Notes: generated by a model from the sequence alone, not told the origin. A stretch of 64,000 nucleotides of DNA from Cyanobacterium sp. HL-69 (GCA_002813895.1 CP024912.1:2232001-2296000); one strand, 5' to 3'. Shown: positions 38,151-48,456, counted from the first letter of the stretch. Translations and numbers: made by a program.

Positions 38151-38936
38151 TTAACTAAAAACTCGAATTAAAGTACCTCTTTGGGGTAAGTCTTGAGGGC
38201 GGATGGTGGTTTGATTTCCTCTGACAGTGCCAATATTTAATTCTTCTGCCCGGGCAAGGGTTAAAAACTCCTCTAGGGTTACTAAATCACAACTACTGGC
38301 ATCGGCGTTGGAAGTGAGGTACTGGGTGGGAAATACGACTTTGGGGCGCAATACTCTAATGGCATCCATGGCTTCTTGGGGGTTATAGTTTTTTGGGCCT
38401 CCGCCGATGGGAATGAGGGCAACATCTGGACTACCCATCAAAATTCTTTGCTCGACATCGATGGGGGAAGCGATGCCCCCTAGGTGTAAGATGTTTACTC
38501 CTCCTTGATTCCAACGCCAGACGATATTGTCACCAAATCTTCTACCCCTCTGGCGATCATGAAGTGTTCTGATGCCCTGAAATTGTATTCCGCCTACTTC
38601 ATATACCCCTGATTCCACCATTATTTGAGGGTTGTTAGGGAGTCCCCCTGCGGCTCCTTCATCGAGCATTCGGCTGCTAATCATGACGGCATCGGCATTG
38701 ACTCGGGGAGCGGGGTAGTTGGCGGTACAACCGATAGGCTCGAAGGGGTTGGATAATACTCTGAGGTTATTGCCTGTAAAAAGGAAACAACTATGGCCTA
38801 GCCATTGGATATTTACTCCTGTGGTGGAGGTTTGGGCGATCGCCCTTTGGGGGGAATATTTAGCGGTAAGGAGAGAAGTTAAAGCTCCTACCCCTGTCAG
38901 GCGCATCCAGTCACGACGATTAATCATATTTAGCAA
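38151..38936 (-). CDS. Metallo-beta-lactamase-fold hydrolase with twin-arginine signal
   Basis: The 261-residue protein has an N-terminal twin-arginine motif NRRDWMRLTG followed by a hydrophobic segment and an AIAQ cleavage region, implying export by Tat. The mature part resembles UlaG-like MBL hydrolases: QWLGHSCFLF, IRTLHDRQRG, ILHLGGIA and a late VVFPTQY. The full HxHxDH motif is not present, so metal binding may differ. ATG at 38936 or 38927 are both possible starts, and both overlap the trpG/pabA gene. An IS remnant ends 2 bases after its stop. Confidence 0.82.
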   Translation of the reverse strand: MLNMINRRDWMRLTGVGALTSLLTAKYSPQRAIAQTSTTGVNIQWLGHSCFLFTGNNLRVLSNPFEPIGCTANYPAPRVNADAVMISSRMLDEGAAGGLPNNPQIMVESGVYEVGGIQFQGIRTLHDRQRGRRFGDNIVWRWNQGGVNILHLGGIASPIDVEQRILMGSPDVALIPIGGGPKNYNPQEAMDAIRVLRPKVVFPTQYLTSNADASSCDLVTLEEFLTLARAEELNIGTVRGNQTTIRPQDLPQRGTLIRVFS

Positions 38937-39519
38937 TAGACTTGAGGAAATTTCGTAACAATTGTAACCCAGAATCCGTTAAGATGCTCTCGGGGTGAAA
39001 CTGTACTCCTTCTATCCATGGATATTGTTTGTGTCGAATACCCATAATAATGTCATCTTCCGTCCAAGCGGTAATTTCTAATACCGAGGGCATAGTGCTT
39101 TTGTCCACAATCAAACTATGGTAGCGGGTGGCTTGAAAAGGAGAAGAAATATCTTTAAATACCCCCGCATTGTTGTGGAGGATGGGGGAAGTTTTACCGT
39201 GCATCAGACTGGGGGCAGAGACAATTTTTCCGCCATAGGCTTCGCCGATGGTTTGATGTCCTAGGCATACTCCCAAGATAGGATAATCTTGACCCATTTT
39301 TTTGACAAGCTCGAGACAAATCCCCGCACTCTGAGGATTTCCAGGACCGGGAGAAATAACGATCGCATCTGGTTTCAATTCTTGTAATTGTTCGAGGGTA
39401 ATTTGATCGTTACGATAAACCACTAGATCTTTGGCAATGGCAAACTCAGTGCTTAATTCCCCTAAATATTGAACCAGATTATAAGTAAAACTATCGTAGT
39501 TATCGATAACTAGAATCAA
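38920..39519 (-). CDS. trpG: Anthranilate/aminodeoxychorismate synthase glutamine amidotransferase subunit
   Basis: The 199-residue class I amidotransferase has the nucleophile Cys in GVCLGHQTIGEAYGG and the His-Glu pair in GVQFHPESI. It supplies ammonia from glutamine for tryptophan or folate precursor synthesis, and in many bacteria one subunit serves both. The name pabA is equally possible. It overlaps the metallo-hydrolase gene by 17 bases and follows dgkA by 13 bases, so the three form an operon. Confidence 0.92.
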   Translation of the reverse strand: MILVIDNYDSFTYNLVQYLGELSTEFAIAKDLVVYRNDQITLEQLQELKPDAIVISPGPGNPQSAGICLELVKKMGQDYPILGVCLGHQTIGEAYGGKIVSAPSLMHGKTSPILHNNAGVFKDISSPFQATRYHSLIVDKSTMPSVLEITAWTEDDIIMGIRHKQYPWIEGVQFHPESILTDSGLQLLRNFLKSIAKYD

Positions 39520-39532
39520 ACTATGGATCTCC

Positions 39533-39994
39533 TTATAGCAGTGAAAATATTAAGTGTAACCCATAGGGTAACAAAATAAAACAGGCAACAAATACGGAAG
39601 CGATCGCACTGACTAACACTGCTCCTGCGGCACAGTCTTTGGCTATTTTTGCACCCTGATGATATTGTTTCCCTACGGTTAAATCTACCACGGACTCAAT
39701 GGCGGTATTCAATAATTCTAAGACCATCACCAAAGCACAGGTAAGGGCAAGGATAGCCATTTGAGTCATGGTTACATGAAGGATTAATCCCAAAGATATG
39801 GCTAAAAGGGCGATCGCCGTATGAATTCTAAAATTACGTTGGGTTTTGAAGGTATAAATCACCCCTGTCCAAGCAAAGCGAAAGCTAGAAAATACATCAG
39901 GGGCAACCTTCCAAGCCTTAGAAATCCTATAATCAGGTTTTTCCACAGATTCAATATGAGTAAAAACGGCGGGTTTGTCAATTAAATTAGTCAT
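39533..39994 (-). CDS. dgkA: Diacylglycerol kinase, prokaryotic membrane type
   Basis: The 153-residue membrane protein has an N-terminal soluble stretch of about 30 residues, then three hydrophobic helices. The catalytic motif VLELLNTAIESVVDL lies in the middle. DgkA-family enzymes phosphorylate diacylglycerol or undecaprenol in the plasma membrane. The cyanobacterial N-terminal extension matches relatives fused near trpG. It leads the operon dgkA-trpG-hydrolase. Confidence 0.92.
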   Translation of the reverse strand: MTNLIDKPAVFTHIESVEKPDYRISKAWKVAPDVFSSFRFAWTGVIYTFKTQRNFRIHTAIALLAISLGLILHVTMTQMAILALTCALVMVLELLNTAIESVVDLTVGKQYHQGAKIAKDCAAGAVLVSAIASVFVACFILLPYGLHLIFSLL

Positions 39995-40167
39995 TTTATA
40001 TGTATTCTCCCTTGGGAGTTTTAGAGTATATATTACTACCTAAGTATAAACGTAACTAATGATCTGTCAATCAAAATAATGATAGCTAATCTCAAAAGCA
40101 ATTGTTTGTTAATAAGTAATATAAAGATAAAATGTTATCCTAACCATTATTAATCATTGAAAATGCA

Positions 40168-41235
40168 ATGAAATTGACAAAGTTAACCCTATTCCTTCTC
40201 CTTTTTTTGTCATGGAATGTTTTTTTTTCCCAAGAAAATAAAGCAGAATCTGAAACTTCCCCAGATGATACGGAAATACTTTATTATCGCAACCCAGACC
40301 TTGGCAATGTAACAAACCGTTGGCAAGATTTAGAATTATTACGCAGTTTAGAAGAGCATACATCCCCTGTTAATGGTTTAGCATTTGATCCTCATGGCAA
40401 AAACTTAGTTAGTGTCGGTAGTTATAACGATCCTCGTATGAGGTTTTGGGAAGTAGAAACTGGGAGACAATTTAAACATCAAAGAGCCCATGGTTCCGCT
40501 GTCAGTAGCCTTCTGTACAGTCCTGATGGTAAAACCATCGTTACTACGGGTCAAGCCTCCGATATACGCATCTGGGACGGAGAAACAGGGGAACATGAAA
40601 CCACTTTATTAAGCCATGCTAATAATGTAATGGCGATCGCCATTAGTCCTGATAGTAAAACCTTGGTGAGTGGAGCATTGGACGGTATCAGGGTTTGGAA
40701 CTTAGAATTTAGAAGACTATCTTATATTTTAAATAGTGTCGGCAATCCTACTTATGCCCTAGCCATTCATCCCGAAGGCAGAATTTTAGCCAGTGGCGAT
40801 GGCTCAGGAAAAGTAACCCTTTGGGATATAACCACCGCCCGAAAAATTAGAGAATTTACCCCTCACCGCAGTAGAATTACAGGGCTAATTTTTACCCCCG
40901 ATGGCAACAGAATTCTCACCAGTGCCGAGGAAAGAAGCGTGAAAATGTGGGATTTAGAAGGCCGTTTACAAGTAGCAGAATATGGACTCCATGGCGATCG
41001 CATTCGAACCATCGCCCTATCCCCCGATGGTTCTACCCTAGCCAGTGGAGGCAATGACGGAGTAAGAATTTGGGACTTTGACTCCACCAGAGAACTAGCC
41101 TTTATCCCCTACAATAGAGATTGGGTTCAAACCCTAACCTTTAGTCCCGACGGTAATATTTTGGCCACAGGTTCTTTTAATACCAGAATCGACCTTTGGC
41201 AAAGAAGTAGAGGTTTATTAAGCGAAAATCCATGA
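40168..41235 (+). CDS. Exported WD40 beta-propeller protein
   Basis: A signal peptide (KLTLFLLLFLSWNVFFSQ) starts the 355-residue protein. Seven WD-type repeats follow, each ending in FWEVETG, IWDGETG, VWNLEF, LWDITTA, MWDLEG, IWDFDST or LWQRS. They should form a single seven-bladed propeller in the periplasm, used for protein contacts. The partner is unknown. The stop overlaps the next gene (ATGA), so the two are translationally coupled. Confidence 0.9.
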   Translation: MKLTKLTLFLLLFLSWNVFFSQENKAESETSPDDTEILYYRNPDLGNVTNRWQDLELLRSLEEHTSPVNGLAFDPHGKNLVSVGSYNDPRMRFWEVETGRQFKHQRAHGSAVSSLLYSPDGKTIVTTGQASDIRIWDGETGEHETTLLSHANNVMAIAISPDSKTLVSGALDGIRVWNLEFRRLSYILNSVGNPTYALAIHPEGRILASGDGSGKVTLWDITTARKIREFTPHRSRITGLIFTPDGNRILTSAEERSVKMWDLEGRLQVAEYGLHGDRIRTIALSPDGSTLASGGNDGVRIWDFDSTRELAFIPYNRDWVQTLTFSPDGNILATGSFNTRIDLWQRSRGLLSENP

Positions 41236-41516
41236 TCAGAGATCAACAACATCCCCAAGCCCACATTGATAGGGTAATAGTACAAAAAATTTTCGTAGAA
41301 GATAAAACCGATCATCACATGGCAGAAGTTGCTAGGTTAAGAATTCGTTACCGCAACTTTCCAGGGGCAAGGGATATTCAGCGGGATTTAGATGTAATTT
41401 TGCAACAGTGGGATATGACGGAAGATGAACTTTTTTCCCACGTCCGAAAACTACACACCCAAGGGAAAATATACGGTAAAAAACAAGCAACAAATGAAGA
41501 AGAAGATTGGAGCTAA
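41232..41516 (+). CDS. DUF3288 family protein
   Basis: The 94-residue soluble protein reads DQQHPQAHIDRVIVQKI and RLRIRYRNFPGARDIQRDLD, the conserved core of DUF3288, found mainly in cyanobacteria. Function is not known. It overlaps the WD40 gene by 4 bases upstream and the YdcF-like gene by 23 bases downstream, so all three are co-translated. Confidence 0.8.
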   Translation: MIRDQQHPQAHIDRVIVQKIFVEDKTDHHMAEVARLRIRYRNFPGARDIQRDLDVILQQWDMTEDELFSHVRKLHTQGKIYGKKQATNEEEDWS

Positions 41517-42189
41517 AAAAAGCAATCTCACCCTAAAAAAATTGTTAAAAATTATTTTATTCTTCACTATGGGGATAATTATCATAATTACCCTCAGCTT
41601 GGCTAATAACCTTTTTCAAGCCCAAAAAAATGCCACCCAACCCATCGGTGCTTACTTCGTATTAGGGGGAAGCATCACAAGGGAAATATATGTAGCGAAA
41701 GTTGCCACTATGAATCCTGATATTCCGATTATCATTTCTACGGGATCCGATGATCCCTGTATAGTTTTGATTTTTGATAGGGAGGGGGCAAGACTTGATA
41801 ATACTTGGTTAGAAACTTGTGCTGATTCTACCTTTGATAATTTCTTTTTTTCTGTACCCATTCTCAAAAGTTGGGGCGTCAAGAAAGTAGAAATGATTAC
41901 CTCTGATACCCATCTTCCCCGTGCAGGAATTATGGGAAAAATTAGTTTAATGGCTCAGGGAATTGCGGTAGATGTCAATGGCATTCCCGAAATCGATGGT
42001 ATCCCTGCTAACCACGAAAGTGATTTAAAAACAACATTGGATGTCACTCGTAGTTTTTTATGGGCATGGGCTGGACAATTTATTAACCCCCCCTGTGACA
42101 AAGTGATCAAACTTTCAGAAGTAGATCTCGATTTTTGGCAACAAGGAGGGTTTAGTTGTGAAAGCAGGGGAAAGATAATTAATAATTGA
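41494..42189 (+). CDS. YdcF-like (DUF218) membrane-anchored protein
   Basis: From the ATG at 41494 the protein has 231 residues. A basic N terminus and one membrane helix (about residues 18-40) come first. The DUF218/YdcF core follows, with YFVLGGSITREIYVA, IIISTGSDDP and VEMITSDTHLPRA. Related proteins include SanA and ElyC, with roles near envelope assembly; the biochemical activity is unclear. A longer start at 41425 would lie inside the DUF3288 gene and adds an implausible leader. Confidence 0.82.
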   Translation: MKKKIGAKKSNLTLKKLLKIILFFTMGIIIIITLSLANNLFQAQKNATQPIGAYFVLGGSITREIYVAKVATMNPDIPIIISTGSDDPCIVLIFDREGARLDNTWLETCADSTFDNFFFSVPILKSWGVKKVEMITSDTHLPRAGIMGKISLMAQGIAVDVNGIPEIDGIPANHESDLKTTLDVTRSFLWAWAGQFINPPCDKVIKLSEVDLDFWQQGGFSCESRGKIINN

Positions 42190-42300
42190 TAATGAATAAT
42201 TATTGTACTTATTCAATCCGTCTTAACAAAAGATACTTGGTAAAATAGATTAATTTGTCGATCGCCTATCAACCATTAAAACCAATTACTATTCACCATT

Positions 42301-42332
42301 GCTCTTGTTAATCAAGGCTCTTGTTAATCAAG
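42301..42332. repeat. Perfect 16-bp tandem duplication across the argH stop
   Basis: GCTCTTGTTAATCAAG occurs twice in direct succession. The duplication falls on the 3' end of argH. Because 16 is not a multiple of 3, the second unit read is in a new frame and supplies the present stop codon. A recent slippage event is likely. Confidence 0.9.
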
Positions 42333-43702
42333 TTTTTAAGATTTGTTATGGCTTGGTGTACCTGATCAAAACCTGTTCCTCCGTAACTATTACGAGCTTT
42401 TACTACTTGTTTAGGGGCGATCGCCTCATAAATGTCATTTTCAAAGGCAGGATGCAACTCTTGCCATTCTGATAAAGTTAAATCCTTTAACAATTTTCCA
42501 GCACTGAGGGAAGTTTTAACCACCTTACCCACCAAATTATAAGCCTCTCGGAAAGGTACACCCTTGGAAGCTAAATAATCCGCCACATCCGTAGCATTGG
42601 AAAAGTCCTCGTTTACTGCCTGCTCTAGCCTTGCAGTGCGAAACTCTAACCCTTCAGAGAGTAAAATGGTCATGGCCTGTAAACTACCCTTAACGGTTTT
42701 CACCGTATCAAAGATACCCTCCTTGTCTTCCTGTAAGTCTTTGTTATAAGCCAGGGGTAAACCTTTCATGATGGTTAACAAAGCCTGTAGATGTCCAAAT
42801 ACTCGCCCTGTTTTGCCCCGCACCAATTCGGGAATATCAGGATTTTTCTTTTGGGGCATAATACTAGAACCCGTGGAGCAACTATCTTTGAGGGTGATAA
42901 AGTTAAACTCTTGGGAAGCCCACAAAATCATCTCCTCACTAATACGGCTGAGGTGTACCATAATTAAGCTAGAGGCACTCAAAAATTCGATGGCAAAATC
43001 CCTGTCGCTGACACCATCAAGGCTATTTTCATACACAGAGCCAAAACCCAATAACTCCGCACTATAATGGCGATCAATGGGGAAGGTAGTACCTGCCAAA
43101 GCACCACAACCGAGGGGAGACATATTAGTGCGATCATAAATTTGTGCTAATCTTTGCCAATCCCTCTGCGCCATCTGGGCATAGGCCATGAGATGATGAG
43201 CCAAGCTGATAGGTTGCGCCCGTTGGAGGTGAGTATAACCGGGGATGAGGGTTTCCACGTGGTTTTCAGCATGATTTATAAGAGCTAGTTGCCAATTTCT
43301 CAATAGTTCTTGAATTTGCTTGATTTGATCCCGTAAATATAAACGAATATCCGTCCCTACTTGGTCATTGCGCGATCGCCCTGTATGCAACTTTTTACCT
43401 ACCGCACCCACAATTTCCGTTAACCTTCTTTCTACGGCAAAATGGACATCTTCTTGTTCTACCCCAGGATTAAAGTTTCCAGCCCGATATTCTTGGCGAA
43501 TTTGCTCTAATCCTCTTACAAGGGTTTCTCCTTCTTCGGGGGTGATAATACCCGTTTTTGCCAACATTTTGCCATGGGCTACCGAGCCAGTTAAATCATA
43601 CTCGATCAGTTCAATGTCGAAGCCAATACTGGCGTTAAATTCAGCAATGATAGGATGTAAAGAGGTTTCAAAGCGATCGCTCCAGGTGGTTTTCTTGGTC
43701 AC
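42308..43702 (-). CDS. argH: Argininosuccinate lyase
   Basis: The 464-residue enzyme of the fumarase/aspartase superfamily splits argininosuccinate to arginine and fumarate. Clear motifs are [15 protein letters not shown], the His-containing [11 protein letters not shown], and the signature [15 protein letters not shown] with the catalytic Ser. Length is normal. The last three residues (SLD) derive from a tandem duplication over the stop. argB is in the window at 14516 but not adjacent. Confidence 0.97.
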   Translation of the reverse strand: MTKKTTWSDRFETSLHPIIAEFNASIGFDIELIEYDLTGSVAHGKMLAKTGIITPEEGETLVRGLEQIRQEYRAGNFNPGVEQEDVHFAVERRLTEIVGAVGKKLHTGRSRNDQVGTDIRLYLRDQIKQIQELLRNWQLALINHAENHVETLIPGYTHLQRAQPISLAHHLMAYAQMAQRDWQRLAQIYDRTNMSPLGCGALAGTTFPIDRHYSAELLGFGSVYENSLDGVSDRDFAIEFLSASSLIMVHLSRISEEMILWASQEFNFITLKDSCSTGSSIMPQKKNPDIPELVRGKTGRVFGHLQALLTIMKGLPLAYNKDLQEDKEGIFDTVKTVKGSLQAMTILLSEGLEFRTARLEQAVNEDFSNATDVADYLASKGVPFREAYNLVGKVVKTSLSAGKLLKDLTLSEWQELHPAFENDIYEAIAPKQVVKARNSYGGTGFDQVHQAITNLKNLINKSLD

Positions 43703-43812
43703 AGTTACTATAGGATTTAAATATTTTTACTATCAAAATCATAAAGCCAAACCCATAATAATGATTAAAATATTATCACCATTGCCTATTCCCCATTCCC
43801 CCTTCCCTCTCT

Positions 43813-43846
43813 AAAAAAAAATCCCCCAGCCATAAAAGACTAGGGG
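43813..43846 (-). terminator. Rho-independent terminator of the SLH porin gene
   Basis: On the minus strand a CCCC-rich stem (CCCCTAG against CTGGGGG, one mismatch) with an 8-10-base loop is followed by nine T residues. It lies about 27 bases past the porin stop. Confidence 0.75.
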
Positions 43847-43872
43847 AGATGTCATCAAAAAATTAGATGTGA

Positions 43873-45432
43873 CTAGAAAGTGAATCGGGTACGAATAACA
43901 CCTACCACCTCGGTATCGTTGCGATCGTCATGGTTAGGATTGAAGATTGCATATACACCAGGGGTAATAGAAACACTACGACTGATGGGATACTTATATT
44001 GACCTTCTAAGATAAAGGAACTATCTCTTTCAGAACCAAAAGTTCCGCCAGTTACTTTAGGAGGTTGACCACCGGCCACAGTAAACACAGCACCTTCTTT
44101 TAAAGCATCCACGAATGATACGTTAGCATTCCAAGTAAATAGGTCAGCATCAGCACCACTTCCATCTTGGGCATCAGCACTACCAAAACCAACCCAACCA
44201 GCTACGTTGATATTGGGGCTAACTCTCCAACTAGTTTGAAGACCAAAATTATCAGAGGTAGTGGCAACATTACCAAAAGGTCTGTTAGTGAAAGGACTAC
44301 CCGTACTACCAGTAAGGTTAGGACCATCAGCGAAGTAACTACGGGCATAAGCTAAACCTAAACCGAAACTATCGGAAGGATTAAAGCCAAGTTGAACCAC
44401 CGCACTGTAGCTACCGTCAAAGATACCGTTACCATCGTTAGGATTTTCAGCATCACCAGCGAGGTAAGTTGCAGCGATGTCGAAACGGTCACTAAATTCA
44501 TATTTGAAACCTATACCGCCTCCAGAGTTTTGACGGAAAATTAAGGGGTTATAACGGGTACCACGGGCAAGGGAACCACTACCACTGCTGGAGGTAAAGG
44601 GGCTGTAAGTTTCGTGAATATCATCGGATTCAAAACTTGTACCGATCGCAAAGGTTCCTCTGTCACCAACGGGGGTACGATAGAAAAGTTTATCTAAAAC
44701 TACGTTATTTCCAGTGTTTTGGGCAAAGTTAAGACGAGTCATATCAGAACCGCTGAGGCTTTGAAGACCAGGTACATTACCTGCGGCGATACGAGTTCTT
44801 AATCTATCTCTACCAGTGAAGCTAGTATCAAGGGATAAACGAACACGGTTACTGAAGGTGACTTCACCACCAACCTCGTCGTTTTGAGCTACTAAACCAA
44901 AAAGCACTTCTCCGCTTAGTTTGGTAGTGGTAGAAAATTGATGATCTTCTAGGAAAGCCACTCTACCTTCTAGGTTGTCAACCCTTGCTCCGAGGGTAGC
45001 GAGTTCGGTTTCAAACTCAGCAATTAATCTTCTGAGGGCTGCAATATCTTCATCACCTACTCCACCAGTACCGATTAAACGCTCAATAGATTGCATACAG
45101 GCGTTTAAACCAGCGGCAAATTCATAACGGCTTAAGGCTCTGTTGCCACGGAAGGTGCGATCGGGATAACCAACGATACAACCGTAACGCTCTACCAGAC
45201 TTCTGAGAGCTTCATATGCCCAGTCGGTGGGAGATACGTCACTGAGTTGATTTACGGAGGTAACTTGACCTTGAACGTTGGTATCTGAAGAATAGTTACT
45301 GATTTGTTCGAGGGTTAGCTCGGCATTGTTTAATTCGTTTGCTTGGACGGACTCGATGCTGGTTCCTGCTAGTAATGCCATGGCGATTACTGCGGGAGTT
45401 GCCATTTTGTAATTTTTTATTTCTCTTAACAT
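43873..45432 (-). CDS. SLH-domain OprB-type/iron-uptake outer membrane porin
   Basis: The 519-residue protein has a signal peptide ending near VQANE. An SLH domain follows at about residues 60-120 (DVSPTDWAYEALRSLVERYG, IVGYPDRTFRGNRALSRYEF). A coiled coil (ELATLGARVDNLEGRVAFLE) and an OprB-like beta-barrel ending in Phe come next. It is a close architectural paralogue of the porin at 23818. In cyanobacteria these are the main outer membrane proteins, and some take part in iron and small-solute uptake. It has its own terminator. Confidence 0.93.
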   Translation of the reverse strand: MLREIKNYKMATPAVIAMALLAGTSIESVQANELNNAELTLEQISNYSSDTNVQGQVTSVNQLSDVSPTDWAYEALRSLVERYGCIVGYPDRTFRGNRALSRYEFAAGLNACMQSIERLIGTGGVGDEDIAALRRLIAEFETELATLGARVDNLEGRVAFLEDHQFSTTTKLSGEVLFGLVAQNDEVGGEVTFSNRVRLSLDTSFTGRDRLRTRIAAGNVPGLQSLSGSDMTRLNFAQNTGNNVVLDKLFYRTPVGDRGTFAIGTSFESDDIHETYSPFTSSSGSGSLARGTRYNPLIFRQNSGGGIGFKYEFSDRFDIAATYLAGDAENPNDGNGIFDGSYSAVVQLGFNPSDSFGLGLAYARSYFADGPNLTGSTGSPFTNRPFGNVATTSDNFGLQTSWRVSPNINVAGWVGFGSADAQDGSGADADLFTWNANVSFVDALKEGAVFTVAGGQPPKVTGGTFGSERDSSFILEGQYKYPISRSVSITPGVYAIFNPNHDDRNDTEVVGVIRTRFTF

Positions 45433-45748
45433 AATGCTAAAAAAATCCTCACACCTTTTTGGTTTAACAATCTGTTATCATAACTTGAACTCCCCATAAT
45501 TGTCTTCTACCACAGGTAAAAGTTAAATTAGATGGTTACATTCAAAAGTATTAACAGCCTACGATATAAAGTGTAAATGATCAAGATTAAGGTAAGTTTA
45601 ATTACTCTTGATAATTTTTTATTTTTTACCCATGGCGATCGCCCTTAACGTTCCAGTGCAATGTAGGATTATCAGTTGCTATGATATTTGAGCGGTTATG
45701 CTTAATATTTCTTAAAACTTATATTGTTAATTAGATTATTTAAAGAAA
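45433..45748. other. Divergent intergenic region
   Basis: The 316 AT-rich bases separate the porin start from the start of the GHL10 hydrolase. They contain one HIP1 site and a short inverted repeat near 45464-45485 (AACAATCTGTT). No coding frame is seen. Confidence 0.5.
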
Positions 45749-48346
45749 ATGTTAAAACTGAACAGGATATTTTGCGCTTCAAAAATAGGATTAACTTTAC
45801 TTGTGGGAGGAACAGTGTATTCCCCCACGGGGATGGCTCAATCCTCGGAGGCAAAGTTAGGGGTGGTAGTCAGTAGAGAAAACATAGGACAGTGGGAGCA
45901 AATCACCTCAAGATTAGATAACGCCTCCATCAATTACTGTGTGTTGGACACCAGAGACTGGGAAAGCTCTCAAGATTTAGCATCAGTAAACGTATTATTT
46001 TTGCCCAATGTTAATAGTATCAATAGCGCTCAGGCTAACGCTCTCAAAACTTGGGTAGAGAATGGTGGAAAAGTCATTGCCTCAGGCCCTATGGGAGAAT
46101 CATCATCAGGGGAGGTAAAAAATACCCTACGAGATATTTTTGGTGGTTATTGGGGTTTTCCCATTTCCCAACCCTCTTCTCTGGTTTTAAACAACTCTGA
46201 AAATAATCCTAATATTTTAGCGTCTAGTAGTCTGCGGGGGGGGGTTATCGTACCCACTGACACAGGAGTCAAAACAGAGGCTTCTTGGTCGATGAGTGGT
46301 AATCCCCCTGCGGTAATCAGTAGCAATAACGCCACTTTCTTTGGGTGGCGTTGGGGGGTAGATAATATCAGCAACAGCGATTTTGATGTGGCTTGGTTAA
46401 ATAATTCTCTCCGAGGCTACGGAGTTAATGTTACTTCACTGTCTAGGACGGGGGTGGTATCCCCTTGTGATGTTCCTGCCATGCAACCCCTAAGGGGCGA
46501 TCGCCCTTCTACCAACCAAAATAGTTCAAATTTGCCCCAACCTACCCCCGTCGCCCAAAATAGCCTATTTTCTGCCAATATGCCTAGGCAACAGGTAGAT
46601 CAAATGGTGGCAGAACTCAATCAGTTATTGCACCGAGTGGAAAACACCCTCATCAAAGCCGACTCCCAAAACGAAACATATAAAACTACCATGGCTCAAG
46701 TGGTAGAACAACTAAGTCAGGGAAAAGGGAGAGAAAGGAGTTTGATCCATAGCAACATTTTTGCTTACAATGCCATTACCGAAGCCCAAAAAATTGTCCA
46801 GAACTTTCCAGAACTTGCCAGTCGAGACTTTAACAACGCCCGACAAAATTGGTTAGATGCCCGTCGCCGTCTTTGGGATAACTACCCCGTGGATCGCCAT
46901 TTTGCCCAATCAGAGGTAAGAGCTATCTGGCTAGATAGGGGAACTATCGTCAAAGCAAAATCAAAGGCAGATTTAGCACCACTATTTGACCGTTTCGCCC
47001 AAGCAGGAATTAACACCATCTTTTTTGAAACTGTCAACGCCAGTTATCCCGTTTATCCTAGTAAAGTAGCTCCCGAACAAAACCCCATGACTAGAGGATG
47101 GGACCCCCTCCAAGCATCCATCGAACTAGCCCACGAAAGGGATATGGAATTACACGCTTGGGCGTGGATTTTTGCAGGGGCAAACCAAGGACACAATCGC
47201 CTACTCAATCAACCTGATAATTATTTAGGACCTGTGTTGAGTCGTAATCCAAATTGGGTTTTAAAAGATCGAGATGGTCAAGCCTTTAACCGTACCCCCG
47301 GATTTCAGAAAGCATTTATCGATCCTGCCAATCCTCAAGCCAGAGAATATTTACATCGACTCTTAGAAGAAATAGTCACTAATTATGATGTCGATGGGAT
47401 TCAATATGACTATATTCGCTATCCCTTCCAAGATCGTACCACTCGCCAAAACTTTGGTTATACCGATGGGAGTCGTCGTGCTTTTCAGAACATCCATGGA
47501 GTTGACCCCCAAACCTTAACCCCTAATTCTCCGTTGTGGTCCCAATGGCTCAGTTTCCGTATTCGTCAGGTGGACACTTTTGTACAAGAATCATCGGATC
47601 GCCTTAAGGCCATTGATCCTGATGTGACCATTTCGGCGGCAGTGTTTCCCATGGATAGAAATGAGCGTTTAAATGTTTTGCAACAAAATTGGGAGGATTG
47701 GATTCGGAATCAGTCTGTGGATATGATGGTTTTGATGACCTATGCCCTTGATACGGGTAGTTTTGAGAGTCGTTTACAATCCTTGAGAGATCAAAATTTA
47801 AATAATAGCTCTAGTTTGATTATCCCAGGCATTCGTCTTCTCAATGTACCCCATACAGAAGCACTAGATCAGGTACAACTATTGCGCAATTTACCTACTT
47901 CTGGCTTTGCTCTATTTGCGGCGGAGAATTTAAACTCTAATTTAGAGAATATGTTCGAGCGCACCCAGGGAAATGGCACTACTATTCCTCAGTTTCTCCC
48001 CCATCGTGAGCCTTTTAAGGTGGCAGCCCAACGTTATCAAGCTCTGGTGCAAGAGTGGAATTTCCTTTTATTAAATAATCAAATGGCGATCGCCTCTGGA
48101 AACTTAGATAATTGGTCAGTCAATGCGGATGTCCTTAACCAAGCCTTACAACAATTAGCCGAAAATCCTACGGAGGGCAACTTAAAGACGGCTAAAAATA
48201 ATTTTCGACGTTTTAAGGCTGGATTTGCTGGTTATACCAGAGAGCATGGCAATACACGACCATTACAGGTTGAATCTTGGCAAAATCGCCTTGTGGCTAT
48301 CGAAAACCTTCTTAATTATGGGGAAGCTAGAGCTATTAAAAGGTAA
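45749..48346 (+). CDS. Exported glycoside hydrolase-like protein (GHL10/DUF187) with N-terminal GATase-like domain
   Basis: The 865-residue protein has a signal peptide (about 1-30). Residues 35-240 resemble a GATase/ThuA-like domain (KLGVVVSRENIGQWEQI, LFLPNVNS, WVENGGKVIASG). A low-complexity linker and a helical segment follow. Residues about 385-740 form the GHL10 TIM barrel: EVRAIWLDRGTIV, NTIFFETVN, ELHAWAWIF, YDVDGIQYDYIRYP with acidic residues, and MMVLMTYALD. A helical tail ends it. Members are predicted to cleave glycans in the cell envelope. The true substrate is unknown. Confidence 0.88.
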   Translation: MLKLNRIFCASKIGLTLLVGGTVYSPTGMAQSSEAKLGVVVSRENIGQWEQITSRLDNASINYCVLDTRDWESSQDLASVNVLFLPNVNSINSAQANALKTWVENGGKVIASGPMGESSSGEVKNTLRDIFGGYWGFPISQPSSLVLNNSENNPNILASSSLRGGVIVPTDTGVKTEASWSMSGNPPAVISSNNATFFGWRWGVDNISNSDFDVAWLNNSLRGYGVNVTSLSRTGVVSPCDVPAMQPLRGDRPSTNQNSSNLPQPTPVAQNSLFSANMPRQQVDQMVAELNQLLHRVENTLIKADSQNETYKTTMAQVVEQLSQGKGRERSLIHSNIFAYNAITEAQKIVQNFPELASRDFNNARQNWLDARRRLWDNYPVDRHFAQSEVRAIWLDRGTIVKAKSKADLAPLFDRFAQAGINTIFFETVNASYPVYPSKVAPEQNPMTRGWDPLQASIELAHERDMELHAWAWIFAGANQGHNRLLNQPDNYLGPVLSRNPNWVLKDRDGQAFNRTPGFQKAFIDPANPQAREYLHRLLEEIVTNYDVDGIQYDYIRYPFQDRTTRQNFGYTDGSRRAFQNIHGVDPQTLTPNSPLWSQWLSFRIRQVDTFVQESSDRLKAIDPDVTISAAVFPMDRNERLNVLQQNWEDWIRNQSVDMMVLMTYALDTGSFESRLQSLRDQNLNNSSSLIIPGIRLLNVPHTEALDQVQLLRNLPTSGFALFAAENLNSNLENMFERTQGNGTTIPQFLPHREPFKVAAQRYQALVQEWNFLLLNNQMAIASGNLDNWSVNADVLNQALQQLAENPTEGNLKTAKNNFRRFKAGFAGYTREHGNTRPLQVESWQNRLVAIENLLNYGEARAIKR

Positions 48347-48436
48347 TGTGGGGAGATGGGTTTTAGATGCTACGATTGAAAAACTTTACTATTAATAATT
48401 GATACTAAGTTCGATTTATTTGTTTATTGTTTTTGG

Positions 48437-48456
48437 CAATGGGCTTAAGCCCATTG
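48437..48456. repeat. Perfect 20-bp palindrome
   Basis: CAATGGGCTTAAGCCCATTG is fully self-complementary and lies 91 bases after the GHL10 gene. It has the same outline as the palindromes at 35174 and in the 106-bp repeats, with a compensated pair changed. A T-rich stretch follows, so it might terminate transcription. Confidence 0.7.

Noticed and set aside
43740-43812. CCCCATTCCCC-type stretches as CRISPR-like repeats
   Set aside because: They are short low-complexity intergenic tracts (another near 48510) without regular spacing.
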